In this document: positions 24,997-33,615 of the stretch, one piece after another | Layout of the letters: each line of letters starts with the position of its first letter | How positions within the stretch are numbered: the first letter of the stretch is position 1 | DNA from: JAJXZP01 sp963787185 | GTDB lineage: Bacteria > Spirochaetota > Spirochaetia > Treponematales > Rectinemataceae | Reading direction: 5' to 3' | Assembly: GCA_963787185.1 (NCBI GenBank) | Contig: CAWBCC010000015.1 | Location: 186,001-250,000 of the forward strand | DNA length: 64,000 bases | Position numbers and translations under genes: made by a program | Notes under the pieces: generated by a model | Database searches by the model: none | The model's input: only the letters and a program-made list of their open reading frames with translations | What the model was told of the DNA's origin: nothing

Positions 24997-26242
24997 CACC
25001 GCAGAGCAGTTAGTCGAGAAAATCCAGTTGGGCGAAGATTCCACGATCGAGCTCGAGTCCGTCAGATTCAGGGGAGATCGTATTGCGCTTTCTCGCGGCG
25101 ATATTGCCGACGAAATCGCCGCCTTCGCCAATACTGTAGGCGGCGTGATCGTATTCGGCGTGGACGATGCGACCCGAATTATCGAAGGGATACCGCGGGA
25201 AAAGCTCGACACGGTGGTCGACTTCATCACCGAAGTATCCAATGACACTATAAAACCTGCCGTAGCCCTCCGTGTTTTTCGGATGCTGCTGCCCAATGCC
25301 CAGGGAGTCGCGGTTCCGATCATAAAGGTAGATATTCCGCGAAGCCTTTTCGTCCACGAAAGCCCCGGCGGGTATTTTTACAGGCAGGGAGGCAAAAAGC
25401 GAAAGTTGAGCCCGGAAGCGCTTGCTCGCCTGTTCCAGCAGCGGAGTCAGGTGCGACTTATTCGGTTCGACGAGCAGGCCGTGCCTCAAACGAGCCTTCC
25501 CGACCTCGACGAAGGTCTCTGGCGCCGCTTCGCAGGGGAGGGCGGTGAAGCCCCGGAGGTCATTTTAGACAAACTCAAGTTGGTGACAACGGACGATGCG
25601 GGGACCCTGAGCCTTACCGTCGCCGGCGTCCTGTTGGCGACTGCCCATCCTGAGGCCTTCATACCCAGCGCGATTATCGAGGCGGTAAAGTACCGAGGAA
25701 ACGAACGCGACGCGAATTACCAGGAAGATGCGACAATCGTATCGGCCCCACTCGATGAGCAGGTGCGCATCGCACTCTCCTTCGTCCTAAGAAACATGAG
25801 GACCATGGCCATCAAGAATCCCGGGAGGGAGGAAATCCCCCAATACAGCATTCGGGCGGTCTTCGAGGCTCTGGTCAATGCGGTAGCCCATCGCGACTAC
25901 TCCATTGCCGGCTCGAAGATCAGGCTTTTCATGTTCGAGAACCGGCTCGAACTTTATTCTCCGGGAACGATCCCCAATAGCATGACCATCGAGAGCATGC
26001 CGTTGCGCCAGTCGACCAGAAATGAAACGATCAGCAGTCTGCTGAATCGATGTCCGGTCGACACCGCAGCCAGACCGGAAGTGAAGCGTCAATTCATGAT
26101 GGATAAGCGGGGCGAGGGCGTCCCCATAATTCTCAAAGAAAGCGAGGCACTATCCGGCAAAAAACCGATGTTCAGACTCATCGACGACGCCGAGCTGCTG
26201 CTGACGATTTATGCGGCAACTATAGAAAAGGCCACCGTATGA
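24989..26242 (+). CDS. AlbA_2 (Schlafen-type) ATP-binding protein
   Basis: 417 residues from ATG 24989 (a GTG two codons earlier is possible). The N-terminal AlbA_2 domain: TIELESVRFRGDR, ADEIAAFANTVGGVIVFGVD and YFYRQGGKKRKLSPEAL. The C-terminal GHKL-like ATP-binding domain: YSIRAVFEALVNAVAHRDYS, then LFMFENRLELYSPGTIPNSM. Proteins of this type are described as putative DNA-binding regulators or nucleases and often accompany defence genes. The start overlaps the trlF-like stop by eight bases, so the two formed an operon; this gene may now lack a partner. Confidence 0.8.
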   Translation: MFDTAEQLVEKIQLGEDSTIELESVRFRGDRIALSRGDIADEIAAFANTVGGVIVFGVDDATRIIEGIPREKLDTVVDFITEVSNDTIKPAVALRVFRMLLPNAQGVAVPIIKVDIPRSLFVHESPGGYFYRQGGKKRKLSPEALARLFQQRSQVRLIRFDEQAVPQTSLPDLDEGLWRRFAGEGGEAPEVILDKLKLVTTDDAGTLSLTVAGVLLATAHPEAFIPSAIIEAVKYRGNERDANYQEDATIVSAPLDEQVRIALSFVLRNMRTMAIKNPGREEIPQYSIRAVFEALVNAVAHRDYSIAGSKIRLFMFENRLELYSPGTIPNSMTIESMPLRQSTRNETISSLLNRCPVDTAARPEVKRQFMMDKRGEGVPIILKESEALSGKKPMFRLIDDAELLLTIYAATIEKATV

Positions 26243-26284
26243 ATTTCACTGAAGCAGCAAAGCGACTGCCGGTTGAGGCCTGGA

Positions 26285-27691
26285 ATGAATCGTAAAGCGG
26301 GCGCTGCGACCGAAGAACTCGACCCACGCTCCATTGTCCCTACGCTGTCGCGCTCGGAATTGGAGCGGATCATCCGGGAGCGCCTGGACGAGGGCGATGA
26401 GAATTTAGGCGAACTCATACTTTCCCTGAAGGCGGAAAAGTCGGATAAACGCTCTCCTTCCGCCATCGTCGACAGCCTGATGCGAAGGCACAAAGGCCAA
26501 GGGAACGATTACATCGAAGATGCCTATGACTTCGGCCGAGACCTGCTTCGCCTCAGGGACCGCGCTACGGAAGCCGCCGCCAAGGGAGACTATGTCTTCG
26601 CCGTTCAAGTTCTCGTAAAGGCTATCGAATGCGCCGCCCCGCACGCATACGACGGTGGAGACGACGAGGAAAGCCCGATCATGGATGCGGTGGAGGAAGG
26701 CTTCGAGCGGCTCTTGGGACTCGCCCGAACGCCCGAGTCCGACCCTGCAGCGCTCCGAGAGCTAGGGACCTGGGCGCTTCGGAGCGTCGACACACAATGG
26801 GCACGGGACGGCGACTCCTGGGATATGGTCTGTCTCGAGCTCGCCGCCGCAACCGCACGCGGCGAGGCCGACGTACGGGCCGTTCTGGAACTATGCTCAC
26901 GCTTTACGGAGGGCCGGCAGACAGACTGGAGTTGGACCTACCGCGCCGAGCAGGCCGCCCTCGTGGCCGCCGGTCTCTTGGAGCGAGCCGGGGACGAAAT
27001 GACCAGGCGCGCCTACGTCGAGGACCATCTATTTCTGGCCGATATTCGCATGCTGGCCGTCGACGAGGCGATGAAGGCAGGGGACTACAGCCGCGCGATC
27101 GGGCTCAGCGGGGACGGGGTCAAGATCTTCCGCGAGGCCGACCAGGGCGGATCGGCCAATGAATTCGCGGAGCGCCTGATCGATGCCCTGGACCGCTCAG
27201 GCGAGAAAGAGGCGGCGGCACTGGAGCTCGAAAACCTCTTGATCGAGTCCTTTTCGGCCGATCGCTTTGTGGCACTGAAGAAAAGGCACCCAAAGCGCGA
27301 TGCCTGGATCGAGACGCGGGATCGGGTCATCGCGGCCTTGGAGAAACGCCGGCACTCTGGCGCCCTCGCCACGATCTATAAGGCCGAGCGCATGAATGAG
27401 CGCCTACTCGCGCTGGCGGAGAAGAATGGTTTCATTTTCAGGGAGTATCTCGATACTATCGGCCGCGCGTACCCCGAGCAAGCGGCCCGCTTCCTCAAGA
27501 ACGAGGTCGAGCGCGATCTACGCAGAACAGCAAGCCGCGGCTCCTACGCCCGCAGCGCAGAATCCATCCTGCGCTACAGTGTATATGCGGGGAAGAAGGC
27601 CGCCGAGGCCCTCTTCGATTCCTTCATCGCTGCCTATCCGGCTCGCCGAGCCATGAGGGAGGAGTTCGCAAAGGCGAGGCGAAAGAACTGA
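26285..27691 (+). CDS. Large helical protein of unknown function
   Basis: 468 residues from ATG 26285. The N-terminus (LDPRSIVPTLSRSELERIIR) and the long run of helix pairs resemble the DUF6880-type or SWIM-associated helical-repeat proteins, but I cannot assign a family firmly. TPR-like pairs are suggested by AAKGDYVFAVQVLVKAIECA and MKAGDYSRAIGLSGDGVKIF. No catalytic motif, signal or membrane segment is seen. It is high-GC like the chromosome. A truncated copy of its 5' end lies at 19471-19583. Confidence 0.6.
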   Translation: MNRKAGAATEELDPRSIVPTLSRSELERIIRERLDEGDENLGELILSLKAEKSDKRSPSAIVDSLMRRHKGQGNDYIEDAYDFGRDLLRLRDRATEAAAKGDYVFAVQVLVKAIECAAPHAYDGGDDEESPIMDAVEEGFERLLGLARTPESDPAALRELGTWALRSVDTQWARDGDSWDMVCLELAAATARGEADVRAVLELCSRFTEGRQTDWSWTYRAEQAALVAAGLLERAGDEMTRRAYVEDHLFLADIRMLAVDEAMKAGDYSRAIGLSGDGVKIFREADQGGSANEFAERLIDALDRSGEKEAAALELENLLIESFSADRFVALKKRHPKRDAWIETRDRVIAALEKRRHSGALATIYKAERMNERLLALAEKNGFIFREYLDTIGRAYPEQAARFLKNEVERDLRRTASRGSYARSAESILRYSVYAGKKAAEALFDSFIAAYPARRAMREEFAKARRKN

Positions 27692-27703
27692 TACTTGACG
27701 CCG

Positions 27704-27752
27704 GTAAGGATTTTCCTTACTTTTTGTTTCGATCGGTAAGGATTCCCCTTAC
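27704..27752 (+). promoter_or_regulatory. Paired palindromic operators of the MazEF-like operon
   Basis: Two copies of GTAAGGA-N3-(T/C)CCTTAC, at 27704-27720 and 27736-27752, with centres 32 bp apart (about three helical turns). A TTGACG -35-like box lies at 27695-27700. They sit just before the antitoxin gene, as expected for autoregulation by an AbrB-type antitoxin or toxin-antitoxin complex. Confidence 0.6.
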
Positions 27753-27767
27753 TGAGGGGAGTGTTTC

Positions 27768-27983
27768 ATGATTACGAGTAAGCTGAGCAGCAAGGCCCAG
27801 ACGACTATTCCGCAGTCGATACGGACCGCCTTGCACTTGAAAGAGGGTGACGAAATCGCCTACGTCATCGAAGGCGATCGGGTGATCCTGACCCGCGCCG
27901 CGGCCAAGGCTGCGGACGATCCCTTTGCTACCTTCAGCGAATGGGATACGGAAGCCGATCGACGGGCCTATGCCGACCTTTGA
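27768..27983 (+). CDS. AbrB/MazE-type antitoxin
   Basis: 71 residues: SKLSSKAQTTIPQSIRTALH then LKEGDEIAYVIEGDRVILTR, the swapped-hairpin AbrB fold pattern of type II antitoxins such as MazE or PrlF. GAGGGGAG precedes the ATG. It should bind the two palindromes upstream and neutralise the MazF-like protein, whose start lies inside its last codons. Confidence 0.88.
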   Translation: MITSKLSSKAQTTIPQSIRTALHLKEGDEIAYVIEGDRVILTRAAAKAADDPFATFSEWDTEADRRAYADL

Positions 27984-28317
27984 GACCTGGGACATAATCA
28001 AGGTACCGTTTCCTTATACGGATCGTCCGGTGCACGAACGGCGACCCGCCTTGGTGGTGGCGACAGCCGCCATCCAAGAGCAGCATGGCCTCTTGTGGGT
28101 GTTGATGATCACGAGCTCGGATAATCGCGGGTGGCCCGACGATGTCGCCATCTCCGATCTCGAGACCGCCGGATTGCCCGCGGCCTCCGTAGTCCGCACC
28201 GCCAAAATCGCGACGATCGAGGCCAAGGAAGCCGAGCGCATCGGTGTCTTGCCCTCCGACGGGCGAATCGCCGTCAGAAGGCATATTCTCGCTGTTCTGT
28301 CCGAGTCAGCGAACTAA
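27970..28317 (+). CDS. MazF/PemK-type toxin endoribonuclease
   Basis: 115 residues from ATG 27970, overlapping the antitoxin by 14 bases. Typical PemK features: WDIIKVPFPYTDRPVHERRP, ALVVATA, LMITSSDNRG, SVVRTAKIATIEAKEAERIG and a final LAVLSE. MazF toxins cut mRNA or tRNA at short sequences and stop growth. Both genes look intact, so this is one of the few complete toxin-antitoxin pairs in the island. Confidence 0.88.
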   Translation: MPTFETWDIIKVPFPYTDRPVHERRPALVVATAAIQEQHGLLWVLMITSSDNRGWPDDVAISDLETAGLPAASVVRTAKIATIEAKEAERIGVLPSDGRIAVRRHILAVLSESAN

Positions 28318-28355
28318 GTCTCCGAGTATACCAGCTCACCGGGGGAGGATTACTT

Positions 28356-28607
28356 ATGAGCGAAGAGAAAGAACCGCGCCGTTTGATTTCCGCGATCACG
28401 GCCTACTCCGTTCCCAAGCATATCGTCCTCTTCGGTTCCCGAGCCAAAGGCCTCGCCCGGTCCGAGAGCGATTTCGATGCAACGCCCCCACGGCCGCTCT
28501 TTCGTGGCTTTATTGACCACCCTGTGCCAGGGTATCCGCGGAGCCTCCTCGATATCCTTCAAGATCCTCCGATCGACCCCGGCCTGCTCCACCCGATCGT
28601 AGATTGA
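28356..28607 (+). pseudogene. Chimeric ORF: MNT start joined to an HTH-protein tail
   Basis: The first 41 codons (ISAITAYSVPKHIVLFGSRA, ending SESDFD) repeat the start of the MNT gene at 34594. From DATPPRPLFRGFIDHPVPGY on it is the HTH-protein fragment also present at 20383. Both parents share GCGATTTCGA at the join, so the fusion probably arose by recombination at this 10-bp microhomology. The second active-site Asp of MNT is lost. Non-functional. Confidence 0.65.
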
Positions 28608-28820
28608 ATCAGCCGCATGACCAGGGACAGAGAGAGGCGGATCGAGGGCGGCAGGGAGGCGCCGGTTCCTCCGCCGAGGCGCGAGACCCAGGAGAGAAAC
28701 CTAGAGGATAATCTGAACGCCATCGGAGCCGAGGGATAATTTGCGATGACGGATGTCGAAGTACGGCCTTGGAGGAAGTTCCTCGAGTTGCCGTGGTCGG
28801 ATAAGATACTAGAGAGGGGG
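28474..28820 (+). repeat. Duplicate of the 20383-20730 remnant
   Basis: About 347 bp matching 20383-20730 at roughly 80-85 percent by eye. It covers the end of the HTH-protein remnant and the last 25 or so codons of the DUF4143-type ATPase (VEVRPWRKFLELPWSDKILE). A TGA after PIVD interrupts the HTH remnant here but not in the other copy. Bases 28821-29041 hold no gene; TATGAT at 28983-28988 could be the -10 of the following operon. Confidence 0.6.
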
Positions 28821-29041
28821 CAGAATACTGCGTTTCCGGGGCGCCGCCTTCGAGGATGCAAGAGCGATGGTCATATAACAGGCCTCAATCGCATGGCCGA
28901 CAATGGTCACAGGAGCTGTGCAGTGTTGTGAAACGTGCGAAAACCTGCATAGCGCTTCGACTCATTCGCGCATGAATTATGCTATGATCGGGCTACATCG
29001 GTTATGAATCGAAGTTGCAGATGGTAATTCAGGAGATGGTG

Positions 29042-30205
29042 ATGATGGAGAATGATGGCAGGAATGACCATTTTGATGACCAAGAGCCCATCGAATTCGA
29101 GCAATCGATAGATACAGATGATGCTGAAGAACCCCGGATGGAAGACCCCTTCGATCCAACGAAGATCAACATCGTCCCGAGGCCAGACACCCTGCACAAC
29201 ATCATCGAGCGACTCCGAAATGACGAGATAGATATGAATACGGAATTCCAGCGCCACCCTGAACTCTGGGATTCGCAAAAGATGTCGCGCCTGATCGAAT
29301 CCATTCTCATCCGCTTTCCCCTACCCGCTTTTTACTTCGATGCGTCGAATGATGAAAGATGGCTCGTAGTCGACGGTCTGCAGCGGCTTTCGTCGATACG
29401 CAAGTTTATCATTAGGGATGAGGCGGGAGAGAGAAAACTGCTCCGCTTGCGTGGACTTGAATATCTCAAGGAGTTCAATGGAAAAACCTACGAGGAGCTT
29501 CCTAGGACATATAAACGCAGAATCGACGAGTGCACGGTGACTCTCTTCTTGATCCAACCGGGAACGCCTGAGAAGGTAAAGTATTCGATTTTCCGTCGTA
29601 TCAATACCGGCGGCCTGGTCCTGACGGATCAGGAGATCAGGAATGCCATGGCGAGGCCTTCTGTGCGGAGGTACCTTGAAAGGTTGGCCGATAATGAATA
29701 TCTCAAAAAAACGGTAGGGGACCAGAAAAAGCGCATGATAGACCAGGAACTGGTACTGCGCTTCCTTTCGTTCTATACGATGGATTATGAGAAAGAGACG
29801 AACAATATAACTAATTTTTTAGATTCGATGATCGATAAGCTTGAAGCATCGGGCCAGAGTGAATTGATGCAGTATGAGAAACTATTCGCTTCATCGATGG
29901 AGAGGTGCTGGAATATTTTTGGCGATGCGGCGTTTGAGAAACGAACAGCCATAGCTGGGAATAGACACAGACGAAAGAACTCAACGTTGTTCGAAGTATG
30001 GTCGGTCGCCCTCGCTCGGTTGTCTGAAATGGAAGTCAAGCTTCTTGTTGACAGGAAAGAGCGGGTGCAGCAAGAGCATTTGGACCTGATGACCAACGAC
30101 GATGCTTATTTCAGAGCGATTACTTTTTCTACGCAAAAACGGGAACATTTTCGTATTAGACGCGACGCGGTGAATCAGATTATCCGGGAGGTGCTCGATG
30201 CTTGA
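29042..30205 (+). CDS. DUF262 (GmrSD/ParB-like) protein, first gene of a three-gene operon
   Basis: 387 residues from ATG 29042, which follows AGGAG (29031-29035); earlier in-frame starts lack this spacing. The DUF262 core: TLHNIIERLRNDEIDMNTEF, QKMSRLIESILIRFPLPAFY and the diagnostic VVDGLQRLSSIRKFI near 114-128. A Y-x-I-F-x-R-I-N-T-G segment (YSIFRRINTGG) follows. In GmrSD and related systems DUF262 is an NTP-dependent nuclease-like domain; here DUF1524 is absent. The acidic N-terminus is unusual. It overlaps the next gene by eight bases. Confidence 0.85.
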   Translation: MMENDGRNDHFDDQEPIEFEQSIDTDDAEEPRMEDPFDPTKINIVPRPDTLHNIIERLRNDEIDMNTEFQRHPELWDSQKMSRLIESILIRFPLPAFYFDASNDERWLVVDGLQRLSSIRKFIIRDEAGERKLLRLRGLEYLKEFNGKTYEELPRTYKRRIDECTVTLFLIQPGTPEKVKYSIFRRINTGGLVLTDQEIRNAMARPSVRRYLERLADNEYLKKTVGDQKKRMIDQELVLRFLSFYTMDYEKETNNITNFLDSMIDKLEASGQSELMQYEKLFASSMERCWNIFGDAAFEKRTAIAGNRHRRKNSTLFEVWSVALARLSEMEVKLLVDRKERVQQEHLDLMTNDDAYFRAITFSTQKREHFRIRRDAVNQIIREVLDA

Positions 30206-31304
30206 GTTCATCCGCATTCAGAGATTCAAGACTCTGCTCGACGCAAGTTTTCCCCTAGCATCCGTAAATCTCTTTTCCGGACTAAATGGCATGGGAAAGT
30301 CTTCCGTGCTTCAAGCATTACTTCTACTTAGGCAGTCCTACGAAAGTAATACACTTCTGTCTCGCGGTTTGCGCCTCAAAGGGGACTATGCCTCTCTGGG
30401 AACAGGAAAGGATGTGCTTGCAGAACAGGCCGAATTGAACACGATCGAGTTTCTTCTGACGTGGGCAGGGAGAGAGCCCGTCACCTTTTGCTTTGACTAT
30501 GATATGCAGTCTGATCTTCAACCCATACGAGGCTCCGTTGATCTTAGCGCCCCGGAAGAGCTGAGTCTTTTCAATCATAGATTTCAGTATCTGTCGGCCA
30601 ATCGCATAACGCCCCAGAGCTCATATGAGGTTTCAGATTACTTTATTAGAGACCTAAACTCCTTGGGGAACCAAGGCGAATACACGGCTCATTTTATAGC
30701 TGAAAATGGTCTAAAGCCAATTCCTATCATGGCACTAAAGCATCCGGAAGCTACAACGTCGAATCTTGTAGATAATCTGGACAAGTGGATGGCGGAGTTG
30801 TCGCCGGGGTTGAGGATCCACGCAAAAAAACAGCCGGAGATCAACGCCGTTTCTCTTGGTTACGCGTATGAGCACGGGAAGGACGTCACTGCCGATTTCA
30901 TGCCCCAGAATGTTGGATTCGGCCTCACCTATGTGTTGCCCGTCGTAACTGAGCTGCTTCGCGCAAAACCAGGAGATATGGTCATCATTGAAAACCCCGA
31001 GTCCCATCTGCATCCCGCAGGACAGGCTATTGTCGGACGCATGTGTTCAATCGCTGCGAGCAGCGGTGTCCAGTTGTTCATCGAGACTCATTCGGACCAT
31101 TTCCTGAACGGTGTACGGGTCGCGGTAAAGGATGGCCTCATCATCCCGGACTCCGTCAGGCTCTTTTTCCTCGAACGTGAAACGTTGACTGAAGCGCACA
31201 CGTCCCGGGTTCTCTCTCCCTCAATGGATAAAGATGGGCGGCTCGATTCCTGGCCGAAGGGTTTTTTCGATGAATGGGACAATGAGCTGGACAAGTTGCT
31301 ATGA
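30198..31304 (+). CDS. DUF3696 AAA ATPase, second gene of the DUF262 operon
   Basis: 368 residues. IRIQRFKTLLDASFPLASVN, Walker A FSGLNGMGKSSVLQALLLLR near 27-46, VIIENPESHLHPAGQ near 265-279, FIETHSDHFLNGVRVAVKDG near 294-313, and a DUF3696-like end RLDSWPKGFFDEWDNEL. It is related to, but clearly different from, the ATPase at 15343. It overlaps both neighbours and is likely the sensor or motor of the module. Confidence 0.85.
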   Translation: MLEFIRIQRFKTLLDASFPLASVNLFSGLNGMGKSSVLQALLLLRQSYESNTLLSRGLRLKGDYASLGTGKDVLAEQAELNTIEFLLTWAGREPVTFCFDYDMQSDLQPIRGSVDLSAPEELSLFNHRFQYLSANRITPQSSYEVSDYFIRDLNSLGNQGEYTAHFIAENGLKPIPIMALKHPEATTSNLVDNLDKWMAELSPGLRIHAKKQPEINAVSLGYAYEHGKDVTADFMPQNVGFGLTYVLPVVTELLRAKPGDMVIIENPESHLHPAGQAIVGRMCSIAASSGVQLFIETHSDHFLNGVRVAVKDGLIIPDSVRLFFLERETLTEAHTSRVLSPSMDKDGRLDSWPKGFFDEWDNELDKLL

Positions 31305-32275
31305 ACCAATTGGTAATCTTTAACGATCTTTCCTTGCCCTATGAATCGCAGACCGACGCGGATGTTGCGGTTCCCCAATTTATCCGCATATGCTTACGGG
31401 CAAATGCGCTGGGATTATCGGTCATTCTCTTCGGCGAGTCTGTCGACACCTCTTGGTTCCGGATCGAGCTGGCGAATGGGTATTATTTTCAGGATTGGTT
31501 CAACAGAAATAATCGAGATGAAGGAAGGGACATGATCAGGGCCTTCAGGAGTATCCAGACGCGACAGCCGTTTTTCCCTTCCAATGGCGACGTGGCATCA
31601 TTTGATGTAGTTCTGCGTGGAAAGGATTCGATGAGTATGCCTCCGTTGCGGGCTGCTGTCTGGCATGAGGCGCCTCTGGTAAGCTTCCCTGTCGAAGCGC
31701 CATGGGACTCTTCTCCCATAGTCGTCCTAGTACAAGTACTAAGCGAGGCGGGGTGTATAGATTCAAGAACGACTAATCTCATCAACATTTACTCCTTGGC
31801 CATACTTGAGTCTGTCGAGCCTATCCTGCGCGAGCGACAAAGAGCCTCCCTGGCAACAGGGAGGGATGTAGTAGAAAATATGACAAAAATGTTCCCAGGG
31901 TTGGTACTTTGTGGAAAAGCGAAAGAGCAGCTTCTTTCTGGCGCATATCCACCGGTGATATTTAATCAAGTAAAGGAATCTTTTTCCGTACTTAGCCGGT
32001 TTGTTCAAGACTGGCAGACTGACCTAGTCAGGCAGTATTCGCATGAGGCCCTACAAAGCTACGGCCTCAATCATGAAGTCAGCGGAGAATCGAACTCGGT
32101 TATGTCCAATCCGGATCTGAGAAAGTTCCGTGATTTCTGGCTCCCCTCAGGGAAGAAGGAGTGCTTTGAAAAGCATATCAAATTCAAATCCATGCAATAT
32201 AGGCTTCATTTCTATCCCGACATCAGGAAGAAAGTGTTTTATATAGGATACATAGGGCCGCATCTGCCGACCTAG
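31301..32275 (+). CDS. Unknown third protein of the DUF262/DUF3696 operon
   Basis: 324 residues; the start overlaps the ATPase stop by four bases. I recognise no family. The N-terminal third looks alpha/beta (FIRICLRANALGLSVILFGE), the middle is helical, and the C-terminus is a compact strand-rich segment ending YRLHFYPDIRKKVFYIGYIG then PHLPT. That ending resembles short conserved tails of several defence-associated proteins, but I cannot name it. As the specific partner of a DUF262/ATPase pair it is the best candidate for an effector or specificity subunit. No transmembrane or signal segment. Confidence 0.6.
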   Translation: MNQLVIFNDLSLPYESQTDADVAVPQFIRICLRANALGLSVILFGESVDTSWFRIELANGYYFQDWFNRNNRDEGRDMIRAFRSIQTRQPFFPSNGDVASFDVVLRGKDSMSMPPLRAAVWHEAPLVSFPVEAPWDSSPIVVLVQVLSEAGCIDSRTTNLINIYSLAILESVEPILRERQRASLATGRDVVENMTKMFPGLVLCGKAKEQLLSGAYPPVIFNQVKESFSVLSRFVQDWQTDLVRQYSHEALQSYGLNHEVSGESNSVMSNPDLRKFRDFWLPSGKKECFEKHIKFKSMQYRLHFYPDIRKKVFYIGYIGPHLPT

Positions 32276-32308
32276 TTTACGGTCGATCCCTGGACTGGAC
32301 TCAACGAC

Positions 32309-32459
32309 CACCGGCTGAAGCCGGTGGGTTGACGGTCGGCGGACTGAACCGCCGACCTAAGTTCCGGCTAAAGCCGGCTGCAAGTGATGCGACTGAAAGT
32401 CGGTGGTTTTCAACCACGCGGCCGCTGAAGCGGTCGCCTTCGGCGAGGCTAAAGCCCCG
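32309..32459. repeat. Cluster of REP-like GC hairpins
   Basis: At least six short palindromes in 150 bp: CACCGGC-TGAA-GCCGGTG (32309-32326), GGTCGGCGG-ACTGAA-CCGCCGACC in two arms (32334-32357), CCGGC-TAAA-GCCGG (32364-32377), CGACT-GAA-AGTCG (32390-32402), GTGGTT-TTC-AACCAC (32403-32417) and ACCGCT/AGCGGT-type and GGCTAAAGCC stems after them. Most loops are TGAA, GAA or TAAA, the style of REP sequences handled by RAYT/IS200-like transposases. No such transposase is in the window. It follows the DUF262 operon and may terminate it. Confidence 0.6.
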
Positions 32460-32571
32460 TATGGAATATAAAGCCGTTCCACGGGTTGCGAAAAATCCGT
32501 TACCCCTGAAGCGGCTTGACGATAAGCACGAGCCCGGTAAGATGTAGAGCGTCGGCAAGGAGATTACGGGT

Positions 32572-33348
32572 ATGGAGCACTCTCTTCGACGGCGCGTTCG
32601 GCAGCTGGCGCGCCGACGCGGCAAGTATGGTTTCGACGCGCCCCTCGTTCCATTCTCGCTCGGTGTAGCCGCCATTCTCTTGCTCGCCCTCGGCGTCCTC
32701 GGTTTCTTGGTGTTCGATATCGCGCTTTGGGGCGTACTCGCTTCGGTCTGCGGATTCATCTTCCTCCTCAGCGCGGCCAGCTATGTCTATACGACGCGGC
32801 GCGGCAAGTTCCGGGTCTGGGCCGAGCTTCTGCTGCAGATCGGGTTGCGGGGAGACGAACGGATCGTCGACATGGGCTGCGGCCGCGGCGCCGTTCTCTT
32901 GATGGCTGCCGGCCTTTTGCATGAGGGAAGGGCGGCCGGCGTAGATCTTTGGAAGAGCGTCGATCAATCGGGCAACGCCGAGCCAGTCACCCTGCAAAAC
33001 GCCGGGCTCGAAGGAGTCGCCGAGAGGGTGGAGATCCATACCGCGGACATGCGACAGTTGCCATTTCTCGAAAAATCGTTCGACGTCGTTCTCTCCAGCC
33101 TGGCGATTCACAATATTCCGAGCTCTTCCGGACAGAATGGAGCGATCGCCGAGGCGGTTCGAGTTCTAAAGCCCGGCGGTACGCTTGTCATCGTCGACTT
33201 CGGAGGAGTGACCCCAAACTATGCGGAGCATTTGCGGCGGCTGGGCATGATGGATATTGTCACCCGCTCTCTCGGCTGGCGTTTCTGGTATGGCGGACCC
33301 TGGGCGGCCTCCTGCCTGGTAAGCGCGCGTAGCCCGGGGGCCGCTTGA
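32572..33348 (+). CDS. Membrane-anchored class I SAM-dependent methyltransferase
   Basis: 258 residues. Two hydrophobic helices near 27-70 (SLGVAAILLLALGVLGFLVF and GVLASVCGFIFLLSAASYVY) precede a Rossmann methyltransferase domain: VDMGCGRGAVLLMAAGLL (motif I) near 98-115, a GVDLW acidic strand, DMRQLPFLEKSFDVVLSSLA (motif IV) and LKPGGTLVIVDFGG. The substrate is unknown; the anchor suggests a lipid, quinone or cell-envelope target. It looks like an ordinary chromosomal gene between two repeat-rich gaps, with no coupling to defence genes. Confidence 0.8.
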   Translation: MEHSLRRRVRQLARRRGKYGFDAPLVPFSLGVAAILLLALGVLGFLVFDIALWGVLASVCGFIFLLSAASYVYTTRRGKFRVWAELLLQIGLRGDERIVDMGCGRGAVLLMAAGLLHEGRAAGVDLWKSVDQSGNAEPVTLQNAGLEGVAERVEIHTADMRQLPFLEKSFDVVLSSLAIHNIPSSSGQNGAIAEAVRVLKPGGTLVIVDFGGVTPNYAEHLRRLGMMDIVTRSLGWRFWYGGPWAASCLVSARSPGAA

Positions 33349-33433
33349 AGGCCCTCTCGGGCTGCCTCGCCCATGATATACAGCGGACGAACCCCGATGG
33401 GACGTGAGCGGTAATTCCATCGTTTACAAAGAC

Positions 33434-33549
33434 ATATGGGGACCATAATAACCCGGTTGGTTATTATGGTCCCCTCGCAATTCCCCTGCGGGAATTGCAA
33501 ATTTTAATGGGCGACCTCGAAAGACTGAAGTTTTTCGAGGTCCCCATAT
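33434..33549. mobile_element. 116-bp multi-hairpin MITE-like element
   Basis: Outer inverted repeat ATATGGGGACC (33434-33444) and GGTCCCCATAT (33539-33549). Inside: a perfect 16-bp stem (33438-33453 with 33459-33474, loop CGGTT), GCAATTCCC-CTGC-GGGAATTGC (33477-33498) and GACCTCGAAA with TTTCGAGGTC (33513-33542). GGGGACC can pair with either of two GGTCCCC copies, so alternative folds exist. The order of stems and the central AATTGCAAA recall the element at 18252-18387. No coding capacity. Confidence 0.55.
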
Positions 33550-33564
33550 CCTTTACGCCGGGAT

Positions 33565-33594
33565 AGTTGGCGTTTATCATGATAAACGCCAACT
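33565..33594. repeat. Perfect 30-bp palindrome
   Basis: AGTTGGCGTTTATCA (33565-33579) is followed directly by its exact complement (33580-33594). It lies 22 bp before the broken ATPase gene at 33616 and could be its operator, a terminator stem or a leftover of a transposition event. The rest of 33349-33615 holds only the hairpin element and short GC-rich stems. Confidence 0.6.
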
Positions 33595-33615
33595 GAGCTG
33601 GCGGTCTCTGTTCAT

